A stretch of 64,000 bases of DNA, taken from Rhizobacter sp. AJA081-3. GTDB taxonomy: Bacteria > Pseudomonadota > Gammaproteobacteria > Burkholderiales > Burkholderiaceae_C. Under the pieces are notes generated by a model that was given only the letters and a program-made list of their open reading frames with translations, made no database searches and was not told the origin of the DNA. The position numbers were made by a program, and so were the translations under genes. Location: positions 1,736,001-1,800,000 of the forward strand of contig NZ_CP059067.1 of the NCBI RefSeq assembly GCF_017795745.1. The letters run 5' to 3'. This document shows, in pieces, positions 26,728 to 37,048 of the stretch; the first letter of the stretch is position 1; each line of letters opens with the position of its first letter.

Positions 26728-28697
26728 TTCCGGAACTCGGGCATATCGCGCTGTGGCTGGCGCTGGGCGTGTCGGCGGTGCTGGGGGTGGTGCCGATGGC
26801 CGGCGCGCAGAAGGGCCGTGCCGACTGGATGGCGCTGGCGCGGCCGCTGGCCATCGCCGAGTTCGTGTTCGTGGCCTTCGCCTTCGGCTGCCTGGTCACG
26901 TCCTTCGTCCAGCATGACTTCTCGGTGCTCAACGTTGCGAGCAACTCCAACAGCGCCTTGCCGCTGCCCTACCGCATCGCCGCCTCCTGGGGCAGCCACG
27001 AGGGCTCGCTGCTGCTGTGGGTGATGATGCTGTGCGTCTGGCAGCTGGCCGTGGCCCGCTTCAGCGCGCACCTCCCGCAGCCGGTGCTGGCTCGCATCCT
27101 GGCGGTGATGGGCCTGATCAGTGTGGGCTTCCTGCTCTTCATGCTGGCGACCTCCAACCCCTTCGACCGTCTGATCCCCGCCGCCCCAGAAGGACGCGAC
27201 CTGAACCCGCTGCTGCAGGACCCGGGCATGGTGATCCACCCGCCGATGCTGTACATGGGCTACGTGGGCTTCTCGGTGGCCTTCGCGTTCGCGGTGGCGG
27301 CCTTGATCGGCGGCAACCTCGACGCCACCTGGGCGCGCTGGACGCGCCCCTGGACCACGGTGGCCTGGATCTTCCTGACCATCGGCATCGCGCTGGGCAG
27401 CTGGTGGGCCTACTACGAACTGGGCTGGGGCGGCTGGTGGTTCTGGGACCCGGTCGAGAACGCCTCCTTCATGCCCTGGCTGGTGGGCACGGCGCTCATC
27501 CACTCGCTGGCCGTGACCGAAAAGCGCGGCAGCTTCAAGAGCTGGACGGTGCTGCTGGCGATCATGGCCTTCTCGCTGTCGCTGCTGGGTACCTTCCTGG
27601 TCCGCTCGGGTGTGCTCAGCTCGGTGCACGCCTTCGCCACCGACCCGCGCCGCGGCCTGTTCATCCTCATCTTCCTGGTCATCGTGATCGGCGCGTCGCT
27701 GACGCTGTACGCCTGGCGCGCGCCGAAGGTCGGCCTCGGCGCACGTTTCGGCCTGCTCTCGCGCGAGACGCTGCTGCTGCTCAACAATGTGTTGCTGGTG
27801 GCCGCCACCGGCGCGGTCTTGCTGGGCACGCTGTACCCGCTGGTGCTCGATGCGCTGGGCCTGGGCAAGATCTCGGTCGGCCCGCCGTACTTCGACACCG
27901 TGTTCGTGCCCTTGATGGCGCCGCTGGTCTTCCTGATGGGCGTGGGCCCGATGGCGCGCTGGAAGGCCACCGAGCTGCCCGACCTGTGGACCCGGCTGCG
28001 CTGGGCGCTGGGCGTGGCGATCGTGGCCGCGCTGGGGGTGGAGTGGTCCACCGGCGAGATCGGCTTCCAGGCGACGCTCGGGCTGGCGATGGCTTTCTGG
28101 ATCATCGCCTCGGTGGCCACCGACCTGTTCGAGCGCCTGCGCGGTGGCAATCCGCTCGAGCGCGCCAAGTTGCTGCCGCGGGCGATGGTCGGCATGATGG
28201 TCGCGCACCTGGGCGTGGCCGCCTTCATCATCGGCGTGACCATGGTGAAGGGCCACGAGGTCGAGCGCGACGTGAAGATGGAGGTGGGCGACACCACCGA
28301 GGTGCGCGGCTACACCTTCACCTTCAAGGGTGTGAGCGACACGACCGGGCCGAACTACGTCGCGGCGCGGGCGACCATCGAGGTCAGCCGTGACGGGCGC
28401 ATGCTGCGCACGATGCACCCCGAGAAGCGCATGTACCGCGTGCAGCAGAACCCGATGACCGAGGCCGACATCGACACCGGCTTCACGCGCGACCTGTACG
28501 TCTCACTGGGCGAGCCGATCGAAGGCAGCAAGGGCGCCTGGATCGTGCGCGTCTACTTCAAGCCCTTCGTCGACTGGATCTGGGGCGGCTGCCTGCTGAT
28601 GGCGCTGGGCGGCCTGCTCGCCGCCACCGATCGCCGCTACCGCGCCAAGGTTCGCAGCGAGCAGGGTGCATCGTCCATCGTGGGAGCGAGCGCTTGA
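26724..28697 (+). CDS. ccmF: Cytochrome c haem lyase subunit CcmF
   Basis: CcmF is the core of the haem ligation complex. The 657-residue polytopic protein has the WWD motif [19 protein letters not shown] and conserved haem-b histidine regions ([23 protein letters not shown]). It starts with GTG at 26724, overlapping the ccmE stop (GTGA), and its TGA overlaps the TTG start of ccmG. Confidence 0.96.
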   Translation: MIPELGHIALWLALGVSAVLGVVPMAGAQKGRADWMALARPLAIAEFVFVAFAFGCLVTSFVQHDFSVLNVASNSNSALPLPYRIAASWGSHEGSLLLWVMMLCVWQLAVARFSAHLPQPVLARILAVMGLISVGFLLFMLATSNPFDRLIPAAPEGRDLNPLLQDPGMVIHPPMLYMGYVGFSVAFAFAVAALIGGNLDATWARWTRPWTTVAWIFLTIGIALGSWWAYYELGWGGWWFWDPVENASFMPWLVGTALIHSLAVTEKRGSFKSWTVLLAIMAFSLSLLGTFLVRSGVLSSVHAFATDPRRGLFILIFLVIVIGASLTLYAWRAPKVGLGARFGLLSRETLLLLNNVLLVAATGAVLLGTLYPLVLDALGLGKISVGPPYFDTVFVPLMAPLVFLMGVGPMARWKATELPDLWTRLRWALGVAIVAALGVEWSTGEIGFQATLGLAMAFWIIASVATDLFERLRGGNPLERAKLLPRAMVGMMVAHLGVAAFIIGVTMVKGHEVERDVKMEVGDTTEVRGYTFTFKGVSDTTGPNYVAARATIEVSRDGRMLRTMHPEKRMYRVQQNPMTEADIDTGFTRDLYVSLGEPIEGSKGAWIVRVYFKPFVDWIWGGCLLMALGGLLAATDRRYRAKVRSEQGASSIVGASA

Positions 28698-29224
28698 AGA
28701 GCCTGAAGTTCCTCATACCGCTGGGTATCTTCCTGGTGCTCGCGGTCTTCCTCGCGGTGGGCCTGAACCTGAACCCGCGCGAAGTGCCGTCGCCGTTGAT
28801 CGGCAAGCCGGCGCCTGCCTTCACCCTGACCCGGCTGGATGCTCCGGCGCAGACGATCAAGCGCGACGAACTGCTCGGCAAGGTCTGGATCCTCAACGTC
28901 TGGGCCTCGTGGTGCGCGCCGTGCCGCGAAGAGCACCCGGTGCTGGTGGAGTTCGCGCGGCGCAAGCTCGTGCCGATCTACGGCCTGAACTACAAGGACA
29001 CCCGGCCGGCCGGCATGGGCTTCCTGACCCAGCTGGGCAACCCCTATGAAGCCTCGCTGTTCGACGGCGACGGACGGGTCGGCATCGACTACGGTGTCTA
29101 CGGCGTGCCCGAGACCTTCGTGATCGACAAGCAGGGCATGATCCGCCACAAGCATGTCGGGCCGCTCACGCCCGAAGTGGTGCGCACGAAGATCGAGCCG
29201 CTGCTGAAGGAACTCAATGCCTGA
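28694..29224 (+). CDS. ccmG: Thiol:disulfide interchange protein CcmG/DsbE
   Basis: CcmG is a membrane-anchored thioredoxin-like protein that keeps the apocytochrome CXXCH cysteines reduced. The 176-residue protein has an N-terminal anchor (about 6-24) and active site WCAPC (C74 and C77). The acidic and GVPETFVIDKQG segments of the family are present. TTG at 28694 is the start that keeps the overlap pattern of the operon (TTGA) and gives a normal N-terminus ([13 protein letters not shown]). The rare codon may lower its expression. Confidence 0.93.
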   Translation: MKSLKFLIPLGIFLVLAVFLAVGLNLNPREVPSPLIGKPAPAFTLTRLDAPAQTIKRDELLGKVWILNVWASWCAPCREEHPVLVEFARRKLVPIYGLNYKDTRPAGMGFLTQLGNPYEASLFDGDGRVGIDYGVYGVPETFVIDKQGMIRHKHVGPLTPEVVRTKIEPLLKELNA

Positions 29225-29651
29225 GCTGCTCTCCCGCTGGATGCTCGCGCTGCTGCTGGCCTTGCCGCTGGCCGCTGACGCCAAGGAGGCCGCCCCGGCC
29301 TCCGACGACCCGGTGCTCGAGGCGCGCGTGATGCGGATCTCCGCCGAGCTGCGTTGCCTGGTTTGCCAGAACCAGACCATCGCCGACTCGCACGCCGACC
29401 TCGCGCAGGACCTGCGCCAGCAGGTGCGCGAGATGCTGCAGAAGGGCCAGAGCGATGCGCAGATCATCGACTACATGACGCAGCGCTACGGTGACTTCGT
29501 GCTGTACCGCCCGCCGGTCAAGTCGACGACCGCCTTGCTGTGGTATGGCCCTGCCTTGCTGGTGCTGGGCGGCCTGGGCGTGCTGGCCGTCGTGCTGCGC
29601 CGGCGCAGCAAGCTGCCGGACGATCAGTTCGAGCCCGACCAGCCCGAGTAG
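29217..29651 (+). CDS. ccmH: Cytochrome c maturation protein CcmH
   Basis: CcmH is the thiol-oxidoreductase partner of CcmF. The 144-residue protein has a signal peptide (about 1-22), the RCLVCQNQ active site (C47, C50) and one C-terminal membrane helix (about 107-125). It overlaps ccmG by eight bases. The separate TPR protein CcmI that often follows is absent: the next gene is a sugar transferase 164 bases away. Confidence 0.95.
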   Translation: MPELLSRWMLALLLALPLAADAKEAAPASDDPVLEARVMRISAELRCLVCQNQTIADSHADLAQDLRQQVREMLQKGQSDAQIIDYMTQRYGDFVLYRPPVKSTTALLWYGPALLVLGGLGVLAVVLRRRSKLPDDQFEPDQPE

Positions 29652-29671
29652 TCCCCCTGCTTCGGGGGGAA
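29652..29671 (+). terminator. Short hairpin after ccmH
   Basis: TCCCCC pairs with GGGGGA around a loop containing TGCTTCG, immediately past the ccmH TAG. There is no T-run. It may mark the end of the ccm transcript. Confidence 0.45.
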
Positions 29672-29708
29672 GGCGCGCTCCGGGCGTGAGCGTGCGTGTC
29701 ATTTGTCA

Positions 29709-29755
29709 CTGTGCGCGCGCCGCGGCCCCCGGGCTGCGCGCGCCGCGGCCGCCAA
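29709..29755. repeat. GC-only direct repeat before the sugar transferase gene
   Basis: The 15-mer GCGCGCGCCGCGGCC occurs twice within about 40 bases in the 164-bp gap between ccmH and the sugar transferase, separated by CCCGGGCT-type sequence. Being partly self-complementary it could fold into alternative hairpins. No function is evident. Confidence 0.5.
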
Positions 29756-29815
29756 TAATCCAAAACCCCTCAACGTACAGGGGCGGCGCCTCCGGCGCTG
29801 CCGCCGGGAGACAGC

Positions 29816-31213
29816 GTGTTTCGTGCGTTCCATGATCGAGCCCATGCCTCTGTGCTTTTCGATGCCGGCATGGATGCATTCCTGGGTTTCCTGGCCGTGC
29901 TCGTCGCCGCCTGGTGGCTCAGCGCGGCACCGCTGACCGAGATCCACAGACCGCTGGCCGATCCCTCGCTGCGCCTGGTCGCGGCCGGCTTCGCGATCGG
30001 CATGGCCGCCTTGCTGGCCAGCATGGGCCTGTACCGGCAGGTCGGCCTGTCCTTGCCGGCTCAGATCCTGCGCCTGTTGGTCGCCGCCGGGATGGGCGGC
30101 TACCTGACCTACCTGCTGCTCAAGGAAGTGAACTTCGACGGCGAGCCGGGTCGGCTGATCGGGCATTCGGTTCTGAATCTTCTGGCGGGGCTGATCGTCG
30201 TGCGCGGCACGATCGCGCTGGCCCGCCACGCCGCCGGGCGCCAGCGCTTCCTGATCGTCGGCACCGGGGCCGAGGCGGTGTCGGTGGCCCACGACCTGCG
30301 GCACAGCCCGCGCATGCGTGGCGAACTGGTCGGCTTCTATCCGGCCAAGGACGCCGCCACCGATGCCGGCATCGACCCGACGCTGGTGCTCGATCGGAAT
30401 GTCGCGCTCGAACGGCTGGTCGAAGAGCTCGAGATCGATTCGATCATCGTGGCCACGCGCGAGCAGCGCGGCGGTGCGATGCCGATGGAGCAACTCGTGG
30501 TGTGCCGCACGATGGGCGTGCCGGTGCTCGACCTGGCCGGCTTCTACGAGCAGACCCACGGCGAGGTGCCTCTGGACAGCCTGAAGGCCAGCTGGCTCAT
30601 CTACGGCCCGGGTTTCGTCCAGGGCCAGGCGCGGCAGATGCTCAAGCGCGCCTTCGACGTGCTGACCTCGTCGTTCCTGCTGCTGCTCGCGTCGCCGGTG
30701 ATGGCCCTGGCCGCCATCGCGATCAAGCTCGACAGCCGCGGCCCGCTGATCTACCGCCAGGAGCGCGTGGGTCTGGGCGGCCATTCGTTCATGTGCCTGA
30801 AGTTCCGCAGCATGACCACCGACGCCGAGCGTGACGGCGTGGCCCGCTGGGCGACGAAGAACGATGCACGCGTCACCCGCGTCGGCCGCTTCATCCGCAA
30901 GACGCGCATCGACGAGCTGCCGCAGCTCATCACCGTGCTCAAGGGCGAGATGAGCATCGTCGGGCCGCGGCCCGAGCGACCGAGCTTCGTCGCCGACCTG
31001 CAGCAGAAGATCCCGTTCTACGACCTGCGCCACACTGTCAAGCCCGGAGTCACCGGCTGGGCGCAGGTGCGCTACCCGTACGGCGCGACCTTCGAGGACG
31101 CGGTGCACAAGCACCAGTTCGACCTCTACTACGTCAAGAACAACTCGCTGCTGCTGGATCTCGTGATCCTGATCGACACCGTCAGCGTGGTGCTGTTCGG
31201 CGAAGGCCAGTAG
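29816..31213 (+). CDS. Polyprenyl-phosphate sugar-1-phosphate transferase (exopolysaccharide type)
   Basis: This membrane enzyme would start repeat-unit synthesis by placing a sugar-1-phosphate on undecaprenyl phosphate. The 465-residue protein has four to five N-terminal helices, a Rossmann-like CoA-binding region ([20 protein letters not shown]), and a C-terminal bacterial sugar transferase domain with [45 protein letters not shown] and [12 protein letters not shown]. The overall design resembles the EpsB group linked to PEP-CTERM/exosortase exopolysaccharide loci. GTG 29816 follows GGGAGACA. It stands alone: no other polysaccharide gene is in the window. Confidence 0.9.
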   Translation: MFRAFHDRAHASVLFDAGMDAFLGFLAVLVAAWWLSAAPLTEIHRPLADPSLRLVAAGFAIGMAALLASMGLYRQVGLSLPAQILRLLVAAGMGGYLTYLLLKEVNFDGEPGRLIGHSVLNLLAGLIVVRGTIALARHAAGRQRFLIVGTGAEAVSVAHDLRHSPRMRGELVGFYPAKDAATDAGIDPTLVLDRNVALERLVEELEIDSIIVATREQRGGAMPMEQLVVCRTMGVPVLDLAGFYEQTHGEVPLDSLKASWLIYGPGFVQGQARQMLKRAFDVLTSSFLLLLASPVMALAAIAIKLDSRGPLIYRQERVGLGGHSFMCLKFRSMTTDAERDGVARWATKNDARVTRVGRFIRKTRIDELPQLITVLKGEMSIVGPRPERPSFVADLQQKIPFYDLRHTVKPGVTGWAQVRYPYGATFEDAVHKHQFDLYYVKNNSLLLDLVILIDTVSVVLFGEGQ

Positions 31214-31216
31214 GCC

Positions 31217-32551
31217 TCACAGGGTCAGCCGCCAGCCCTCGACGAGCGCGCCCGGCGTGCTCTTCGAGCCGAGCTGCCGCTCCAGGTAGGTGTCGCTCTC
31301 GGTGATCAGTTCGGCGCGGTCACCCAGGCCCAGCAGGCCCTCGCCGAACATGCGCAGGAACGAATCGTCGAAGCGCATGACGCCGATCGGCTCCACCGGC
31401 CGGCCATCTTCCACCCACAGGCAGGCGAAGCGTGTCAGGCCGGTCATGCGGCAGGCCTGCCGGTCCGAGTAGTTCAGGTACCAGAGGTTGCTGATCCACA
31501 GCCCCGTGCCCAGCGCAGCCAGTGCCTGTGCCTCCGGCAACCGGCCGGGGGCCAGCGACAGCGACTCCGGCACTTCTTCCCTGTTGGCGCCGTTGGCGGC
31601 CAGGCCGAACTCCTGCGCCGAACGTGCGCTGTTCAGCGTGCCGGTGGCCAGGCCGCGCTCGACCAGGCTCACGCGCGGCGGCCGCGCGAAGCCCTCGGCG
31701 GTGAAGGCCGGGGCGGGCCCCAGCGCGGTGTGTTCGCTGATCTCGATGTCGGGGTGCAGCACCGCGTCGCGGTGAGCGAGCCGCATCAGGGTAGAGGTGC
31801 CGGTGCGCCGCTCCTTCAGGCCGAAGCCACCCCACGCCAGCGCGCCGAGCAGTTCGGCCATCGCCGTCGGCGTGAACCAGGCGCGGTAGGCGCCGGGCGC
31901 GAGCACCCGCGGCGGCCGCGCCATCACGGCGAGCTGCCGCGTGCTCTCGGCGACGTGGCGGGCAAATTCGTCTTCGCTCCAGTGCGACCCAGCGTAAGCG
32001 GTCTTCACGGCCTTGTCGGCCGTGTGATAGAGGCACCAGTCGAAGTGGAAGGTCTGCACGTGGTGCCAGTGGCGCGAGCCCAGGCTGTCGGCGAAGGCGC
32101 GCACCACCGGACCACCGGCATAGAAGCCGACGAAGTCCAGCCCCGCCGCCACGCGCGCCACGGCCTGAACGACCACGGACTCGCCGGGCAGTTCACCCGT
32201 GTCGTGGCGCTCGCTGCACGCCGGTGCGTCGGGCAGCAGCAAATAGGGGTCGTCCGGCAGCGCGGGCAGCAGGGCCCGCAACGCGTCGAGCTCCGTACGC
32301 AGCCGGGCGATGTCGGCATCGACCCGGCCGCCCAGCGCCAGGCGGACCTCGGCATGGCGCCGGCCGCGCACCAGCGACAGCGTGGCCACGGCCTGCTCCA
32401 CATGCGTGGCCTGGCGCACCGCGCCGCGGTTGAAGCGGATGAAGCTCGACGACTCCGCCGCCAGCAGCAGCGACACGCGCTCGTCGGCCTGCACCGGGCC
32501 GCACAGCGCCGCGGCCAGGGCCTCGAAGTAGGCGCGCTCGACCACGTTCAT
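31217..32551 (-). CDS. TldE/PmbA-family protease subunit
   Basis: The 444-residue protein belongs to the non-catalytic partner side of the TldD/TldE family. It lacks an HExxxH motif and has the two-domain PmbA layout, ending WVEDGRPVEPIGVMRFDDSF and LGSKSTPGALVEGWRL. Its ATG overlaps the TGA of the catalytic partner (ATGA), so the two are made together. TldD/TldE complexes degrade unfolded or unstructured peptides and mature some ribosomally made peptides. It differs clearly from textbook PmbA and is probably a second, divergent pair. Confidence 0.85.
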   Translation of the reverse strand: MNVVERAYFEALAAALCGPVQADERVSLLLAAESSSFIRFNRGAVRQATHVEQAVATLSLVRGRRHAEVRLALGGRVDADIARLRTELDALRALLPALPDDPYLLLPDAPACSERHDTGELPGESVVVQAVARVAAGLDFVGFYAGGPVVRAFADSLGSRHWHHVQTFHFDWCLYHTADKAVKTAYAGSHWSEDEFARHVAESTRQLAVMARPPRVLAPGAYRAWFTPTAMAELLGALAWGGFGLKERRTGTSTLMRLAHRDAVLHPDIEISEHTALGPAPAFTAEGFARPPRVSLVERGLATGTLNSARSAQEFGLAANGANREEVPESLSLAPGRLPEAQALAALGTGLWISNLWYLNYSDRQACRMTGLTRFACLWVEDGRPVEPIGVMRFDDSFLRMFGEGLLGLGDRAELITESDTYLERQLGSKSTPGALVEGWRLTL

Positions 32552-34005
32552 GCCGCGCTCCCGACCACCGCGACGCGGCTGAACTTGCAGGCCGGCGCCG
32601 CGTGGCCCACACGCACCATCTGCGAGGGCTCGCCTTTGCCGCAGTAGGGCGTGCCCATCACTTCAAAGGTGCCTTCGTCGCCCACCATCGCCAGCGAGCG
32701 CCAGAAGGTGGCGCTGATGCCGCGGTAGCTCGGGTCGCGCACGAGTTCGGCGAGCTTGCCGTGGCGGATCATGCGGCCCGATTCGCAGCCGAACTGGAAC
32801 TTGTTGCGCGAGTCGTCGATGCTCCACGAGACATTGGTGTGCAGCATCACGCCGTGCTCGATGCTGGCGATCATCTCGTCGAGCGTGGACGTGCCGGGCT
32901 CGATGTTCAGGTTGCTCATGCGGTCGATCGGCGCGCGGTTCCAGCTGCTCGCGCGTGCCGTGGCCACGCCTTCGAGATCGGGCCGAATCGTGCGCGCCCG
33001 CGCCAGCGACACCGCGCCGCCCAGCGGCCGCTTGAGGATGCCGTTCTCGATCAGGTGGCGGCGCTGTGCTGGCTCGCCCTCGTCGTCGAAGCCGAAGCTG
33101 GCGATCTGCTCGGGGCGCGTCGGGTCGTAGGTCACGTTCAGCAGTTCGCTGCCGTAGGCGTAGTGGCCGAACATGTCGAGCGTGACGAAGCTGGTGCCGG
33201 CGAAATTGCGCTCGTCGCCGAGGATGCGGTCGAGCTCCAGCGGGTGGCCGATGGACTCGTGGATCTGCAACATCATCTGGTCGGGCATCAGCAGCACGTC
33301 CATCGTGCCGCCAGGGCAGGGCGGTGCCATCGCCAGCTCGATCGCCTCGGCCGCGACGCGTGCGCCCTCGGTGGCGAAGCGGGCGCGTTCCAGCACCTCC
33401 AGACCGCCCTGCTGGCACCAGCCGTTGTACTGGCCGGCCGACGAGCGGGTCTGCGTCACGCCGCCCACGTGGGCGGTGGCCTGGACGTGCGGCATGGTCT
33501 GGCTCCAGCGCTGCTCACTGCGGCCACCGTCGCTGGTCAGCAGCAGCTGCTCGAACTGCACCGTCAGCAGGCTGGCCACGCGATCGACGATGCGGCTGTC
33601 GCCGCCGGCCTGCGCGCACACCTCGCGCAGCAGCGCCAGGCGCTCGCCCAGGCCCAGGGCCTGCAGCGGGCGCCGCACCACACCCTCGTAGCGGCCCGTT
33701 GCCGTGACGGCCGGCAGGTCGGCCGGGTCGAACACCATGCGGCCGGCCACGGCGCGGGCCATGCGGCCGGCGCGCACGAAAGCGTCGGCGAGGCCCGCTT
33801 CGCTGAGGTCGGCCGTGGCCGCGTGGCCAAGGCCCCCGTCGCGCGACACGCTGACCATCACGCCGGTGTCGCGGCAACGCTGCGGCGCCTCGGCGACGTC
33901 CTGCCGGACGGTGAGCGTCTCGGAGAGTTCGTCGACAGCGCGCAGCGTCCAGCGCGCATCGGCGGGCGCGACGCGCTGCGTCAGGGAGTCGAGGGCATCG
34001 AACAT
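32548..34005 (-). CDS. TldD-family metalloprotease
   Basis: The 485-residue protein carries the zinc motif HESIGH (H249, H254), and a later cysteine (QFGCESG or APACKFSRV) is a likely third ligand. It is the catalytic half of the TldD/TldE pair. From memory the classical TldD motif is HEAVGHGLEGD, so HESIGHPLELD marks a divergent branch. It follows the sugar ABC transporter genes on the same strand after 72 bases that contain a GCGGGC/GCCCGC hairpin, and could be cotranscribed with them. No candidate peptide precursor was seen nearby. Confidence 0.87.
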   Translation of the reverse strand: MFDALDSLTQRVAPADARWTLRAVDELSETLTVRQDVAEAPQRCRDTGVMVSVSRDGGLGHAATADLSEAGLADAFVRAGRMARAVAGRMVFDPADLPAVTATGRYEGVVRRPLQALGLGERLALLREVCAQAGGDSRIVDRVASLLTVQFEQLLLTSDGGRSEQRWSQTMPHVQATAHVGGVTQTRSSAGQYNGWCQQGGLEVLERARFATEGARVAAEAIELAMAPPCPGGTMDVLLMPDQMMLQIHESIGHPLELDRILGDERNFAGTSFVTLDMFGHYAYGSELLNVTYDPTRPEQIASFGFDDEGEPAQRRHLIENGILKRPLGGAVSLARARTIRPDLEGVATARASSWNRAPIDRMSNLNIEPGTSTLDEMIASIEHGVMLHTNVSWSIDDSRNKFQFGCESGRMIRHGKLAELVRDPSYRGISATFWRSLAMVGDEGTFEVMGTPYCGKGEPSQMVRVGHAAPACKFSRVAVVGSAA

Positions 34006-34077
34006 GGCGGCGCGCGGTACGGCTATTGACTTGAGCCAGTGTACGCGCGGGCCGCCGCCCGCACCCCCCCAAAGCGC

Positions 34078-35142
<1,065 letters not shown>

Positions 35143-35152
35143 GGATTCCCTC

Positions 35153-36025
35153 TCAGCCTTTGACGGCGCCGGCTGTCAGCCCGCGCACGAAATACTTGCC
35201 TGCGACGATGTAGACGAACAGCGTGGGCAAGCCGGCGATCATCGCCGCAGCCATGTCCACGTTGTATTCCTTGACCGAGCTCGTGGTGTTGGCCAGGTTG
35301 TTCAGGCCCACGGTGATCGGCTTGCTGCCGGCGCCGGAGAACACGATGCCGTAGAGGAAGTCGTTCCAGATGTTGGTGAACTGCCAGATCAGCGTGACCA
35401 CCGTGATCGGCGTGGACAGCGGCAGCACGATGCGCCAGAAGATGCGCCAGAAGCCGGCACCGTCGAGCATCGCCGCCTTGACCAGTTCGTCGGGCAGGCC
35501 GACGTAGTAGTTGCGGAAGAACAGGGTGGTCGAGGGCAGGCCGGCGACCACGTGCACGAGCACCAGGCCCCACACCGAACTGGCGATGCCCATCCAGCCG
35601 AGGATCTGGCTCATCGGCAGCAGCACCACCTGCATCGGCATGAACACCCCGAACAGCATCAGCGCGAACATCAGCTCGCTGCCCTTGAAGCGCCACTTCG
35701 CCAGCACGTAGCCGTTGATGGCGCCCAGCAGCGTGGAGATCAGCACTGCCGGGATGACCATCAGCACCGAGTTCATGAAGAAGGGCCGCAGGCCGCCGCA
35801 GTCGATGCCGGTGCAGGCGTGGCTCCAGGCCTTGCTCCATGCGTCGAAGGTGGGCGCGGTGGGCAGCGACAGCAGGTTGCCTTCGCGGATCTGCGCCATG
35901 TCCTTCAGCGAGGTCGTGAGCATCACGTACATCGGCAGCAGGAAGAACACGGCGAACAGCAGCAGCACCGACCACAGCGCCAGGCGCTGCCAGTCGAGCC
36001 GGTTCGGGGCGGCGGCGGTGTTCAT
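35153..36025 (-). CDS. gtsC: Sugar ABC transporter permease (MalG-like)
   Basis: The 290-residue inner-membrane permease has six helices and a conserved EAA loop (ELVKAAMLDGAGFWRIFWRI) that docks the ATPase. The start at 36025 is set by the ATGA overlap with the upstream permease stop. The insert TSLKDMAQIREGN with a CTGIDCGG segment fits the GtsC branch of the MalG family. It sits 10 nt before gtsD. Confidence 0.9.
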   Translation of the reverse strand: MNTAAAPNRLDWQRLALWSVLLLFAVFFLLPMYVMLTTSLKDMAQIREGNLLSLPTAPTFDAWSKAWSHACTGIDCGGLRPFFMNSVLMVIPAVLISTLLGAINGYVLAKWRFKGSELMFALMLFGVFMPMQVVLLPMSQILGWMGIASSVWGLVLVHVVAGLPSTTLFFRNYYVGLPDELVKAAMLDGAGFWRIFWRIVLPLSTPITVVTLIWQFTNIWNDFLYGIVFSGAGSKPITVGLNNLANTTSSVKEYNVDMAAAMIAGLPTLFVYIVAGKYFVRGLTAGAVKG

Positions 36026-36948
36026 TTCTTCGCCCTCAGTTCGGAGTAGAGGTAGGGCACGACGATGGCCGCCACGGTGGCCAGCATGATCGTCGCCGAG
36101 GCCGCGCCCAGGCCGATCTGCCCGCGCGAGAAGGCCATCGTGTACATGAAGGTGGCCGGCATGTCGGTGGCGTAGCCCGGGCCGCCGGCAGTCAGCGCCA
36201 TCACCAGGTCGAAGCTCTTGATCGCCAGGTGGCTCAGCACCATCAGCGTCGAGAAGAACACCGGCCGCAGGCTCGGGATGATGATGCGCCAGTAGATGCG
36301 CGGCAGGCTCGCGCCGTCGATCTGCGCGGCCTTCAGGATCGAGTCGTCGATGCCGCGCAGGCCGGCGAGGAACAGCGCCATCACGAAGCCGGCGCTCTGC
36401 CAGACGCCTGCGATGACGACGGTGTAGATGGCGCGGTCGGGGTTGATCAGCCAGTCGAAGCCGAAGCTCGTCCAGCCCCATTCGTGCATGACTTTCTCAA
36501 GACCCAGGCCCGGGTTGAGGATCCACTTCCAGGCCGTGCCGGTGACGATGAAGCTCAGCGCCATCGGGTACAGGTAGACGGTGCGCAGCACGCCTTCGGC
36601 GCGGATCTTCTGGTCGAGCAGGATGGCCAGCAGCAGCCCGATGGCCATGCCGAAGAAAAGGAACAGGCCGCCGTAGATGGCCAGGTTCTTCAGCGCCACC
36701 CACCAGCGGTCGCTCTCCCACAGCGTCGCGTACTGCTCGAGGCCGACGAACTCGTAGTTGGGCAGCAGCCGCGAGGCCGACAGCGACAGGTAGCCGTTCC
36801 AGGCCATCAGGCCGTAGATGAAGAAGAAGGCGAGCAGGAAGGAGGGCGCCAGCACGAGCTTGGGCATCCATTCCGACAGGCGCGTGGCCATCGAGACGGG
36901 CACAGCCGTGCTCGCCGCGCGCGCGGGCGTGGCAGTCGTCGTGTTCAT
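36022..36948 (-). CDS. gtsB: Sugar ABC transporter permease (MalF-like)
   Basis: The 308-residue permease has six to seven helices and the EAA loop SILKAAQIDGASLPRIYWRI. It pairs with the downstream MalG-like subunit, which it overlaps. GAGAGCGCGG and CTCCTCCCGGGG lie in the leader, between the ATG and two strong stem-loops in the 100-bp gap after the binding-protein gene. Confidence 0.9.
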   Translation of the reverse strand: MNTTTATPARAASTAVPVSMATRLSEWMPKLVLAPSFLLAFFFIYGLMAWNGYLSLSASRLLPNYEFVGLEQYATLWESDRWWVALKNLAIYGGLFLFFGMAIGLLLAILLDQKIRAEGVLRTVYLYPMALSFIVTGTAWKWILNPGLGLEKVMHEWGWTSFGFDWLINPDRAIYTVVIAGVWQSAGFVMALFLAGLRGIDDSILKAAQIDGASLPRIYWRIIIPSLRPVFFSTLMVLSHLAIKSFDLVMALTAGGPGYATDMPATFMYTMAFSRGQIGLGAASATIMLATVAAIVVPYLYSELRAKK

Positions 36949-36969
36949 GGTGCGGACCCCGGGAGGAGA

Positions 36970-37037
36970 GCGCGGCGTCGGGGCGACGCCGCGCCGGGGA
37001 GAATGACACGGAACGCAGCCGGCGTGAACCGGCTGCG
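36970..37037 (-). promoter_or_regulatory. Two perfect stem-loops between gtsA and gtsB
   Basis: Reading along the transcript, CGCAGCCGG/CCGGCTGCG (37014-37037, nine pairs, six-base loop) comes first. GCGCGGCGTC/GACGCCGCGC (36970-36994, ten pairs, five-base loop) follows. Neither has a T-run. Such structures after a binding-protein gene typically protect the upstream message and reduce expression of the permeases. Confidence 0.6.
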
Positions 37038-37048
37038 CCCCGGCGGGC

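Noticed and set aside
29652-29815. A small gene between ccmH and the sugar transferase (for example a remnant of ccmI)
   Set aside because: The 164 bases contain a hairpin and GC-only repeats, with no plausible start and no TPR-like coding sequence.
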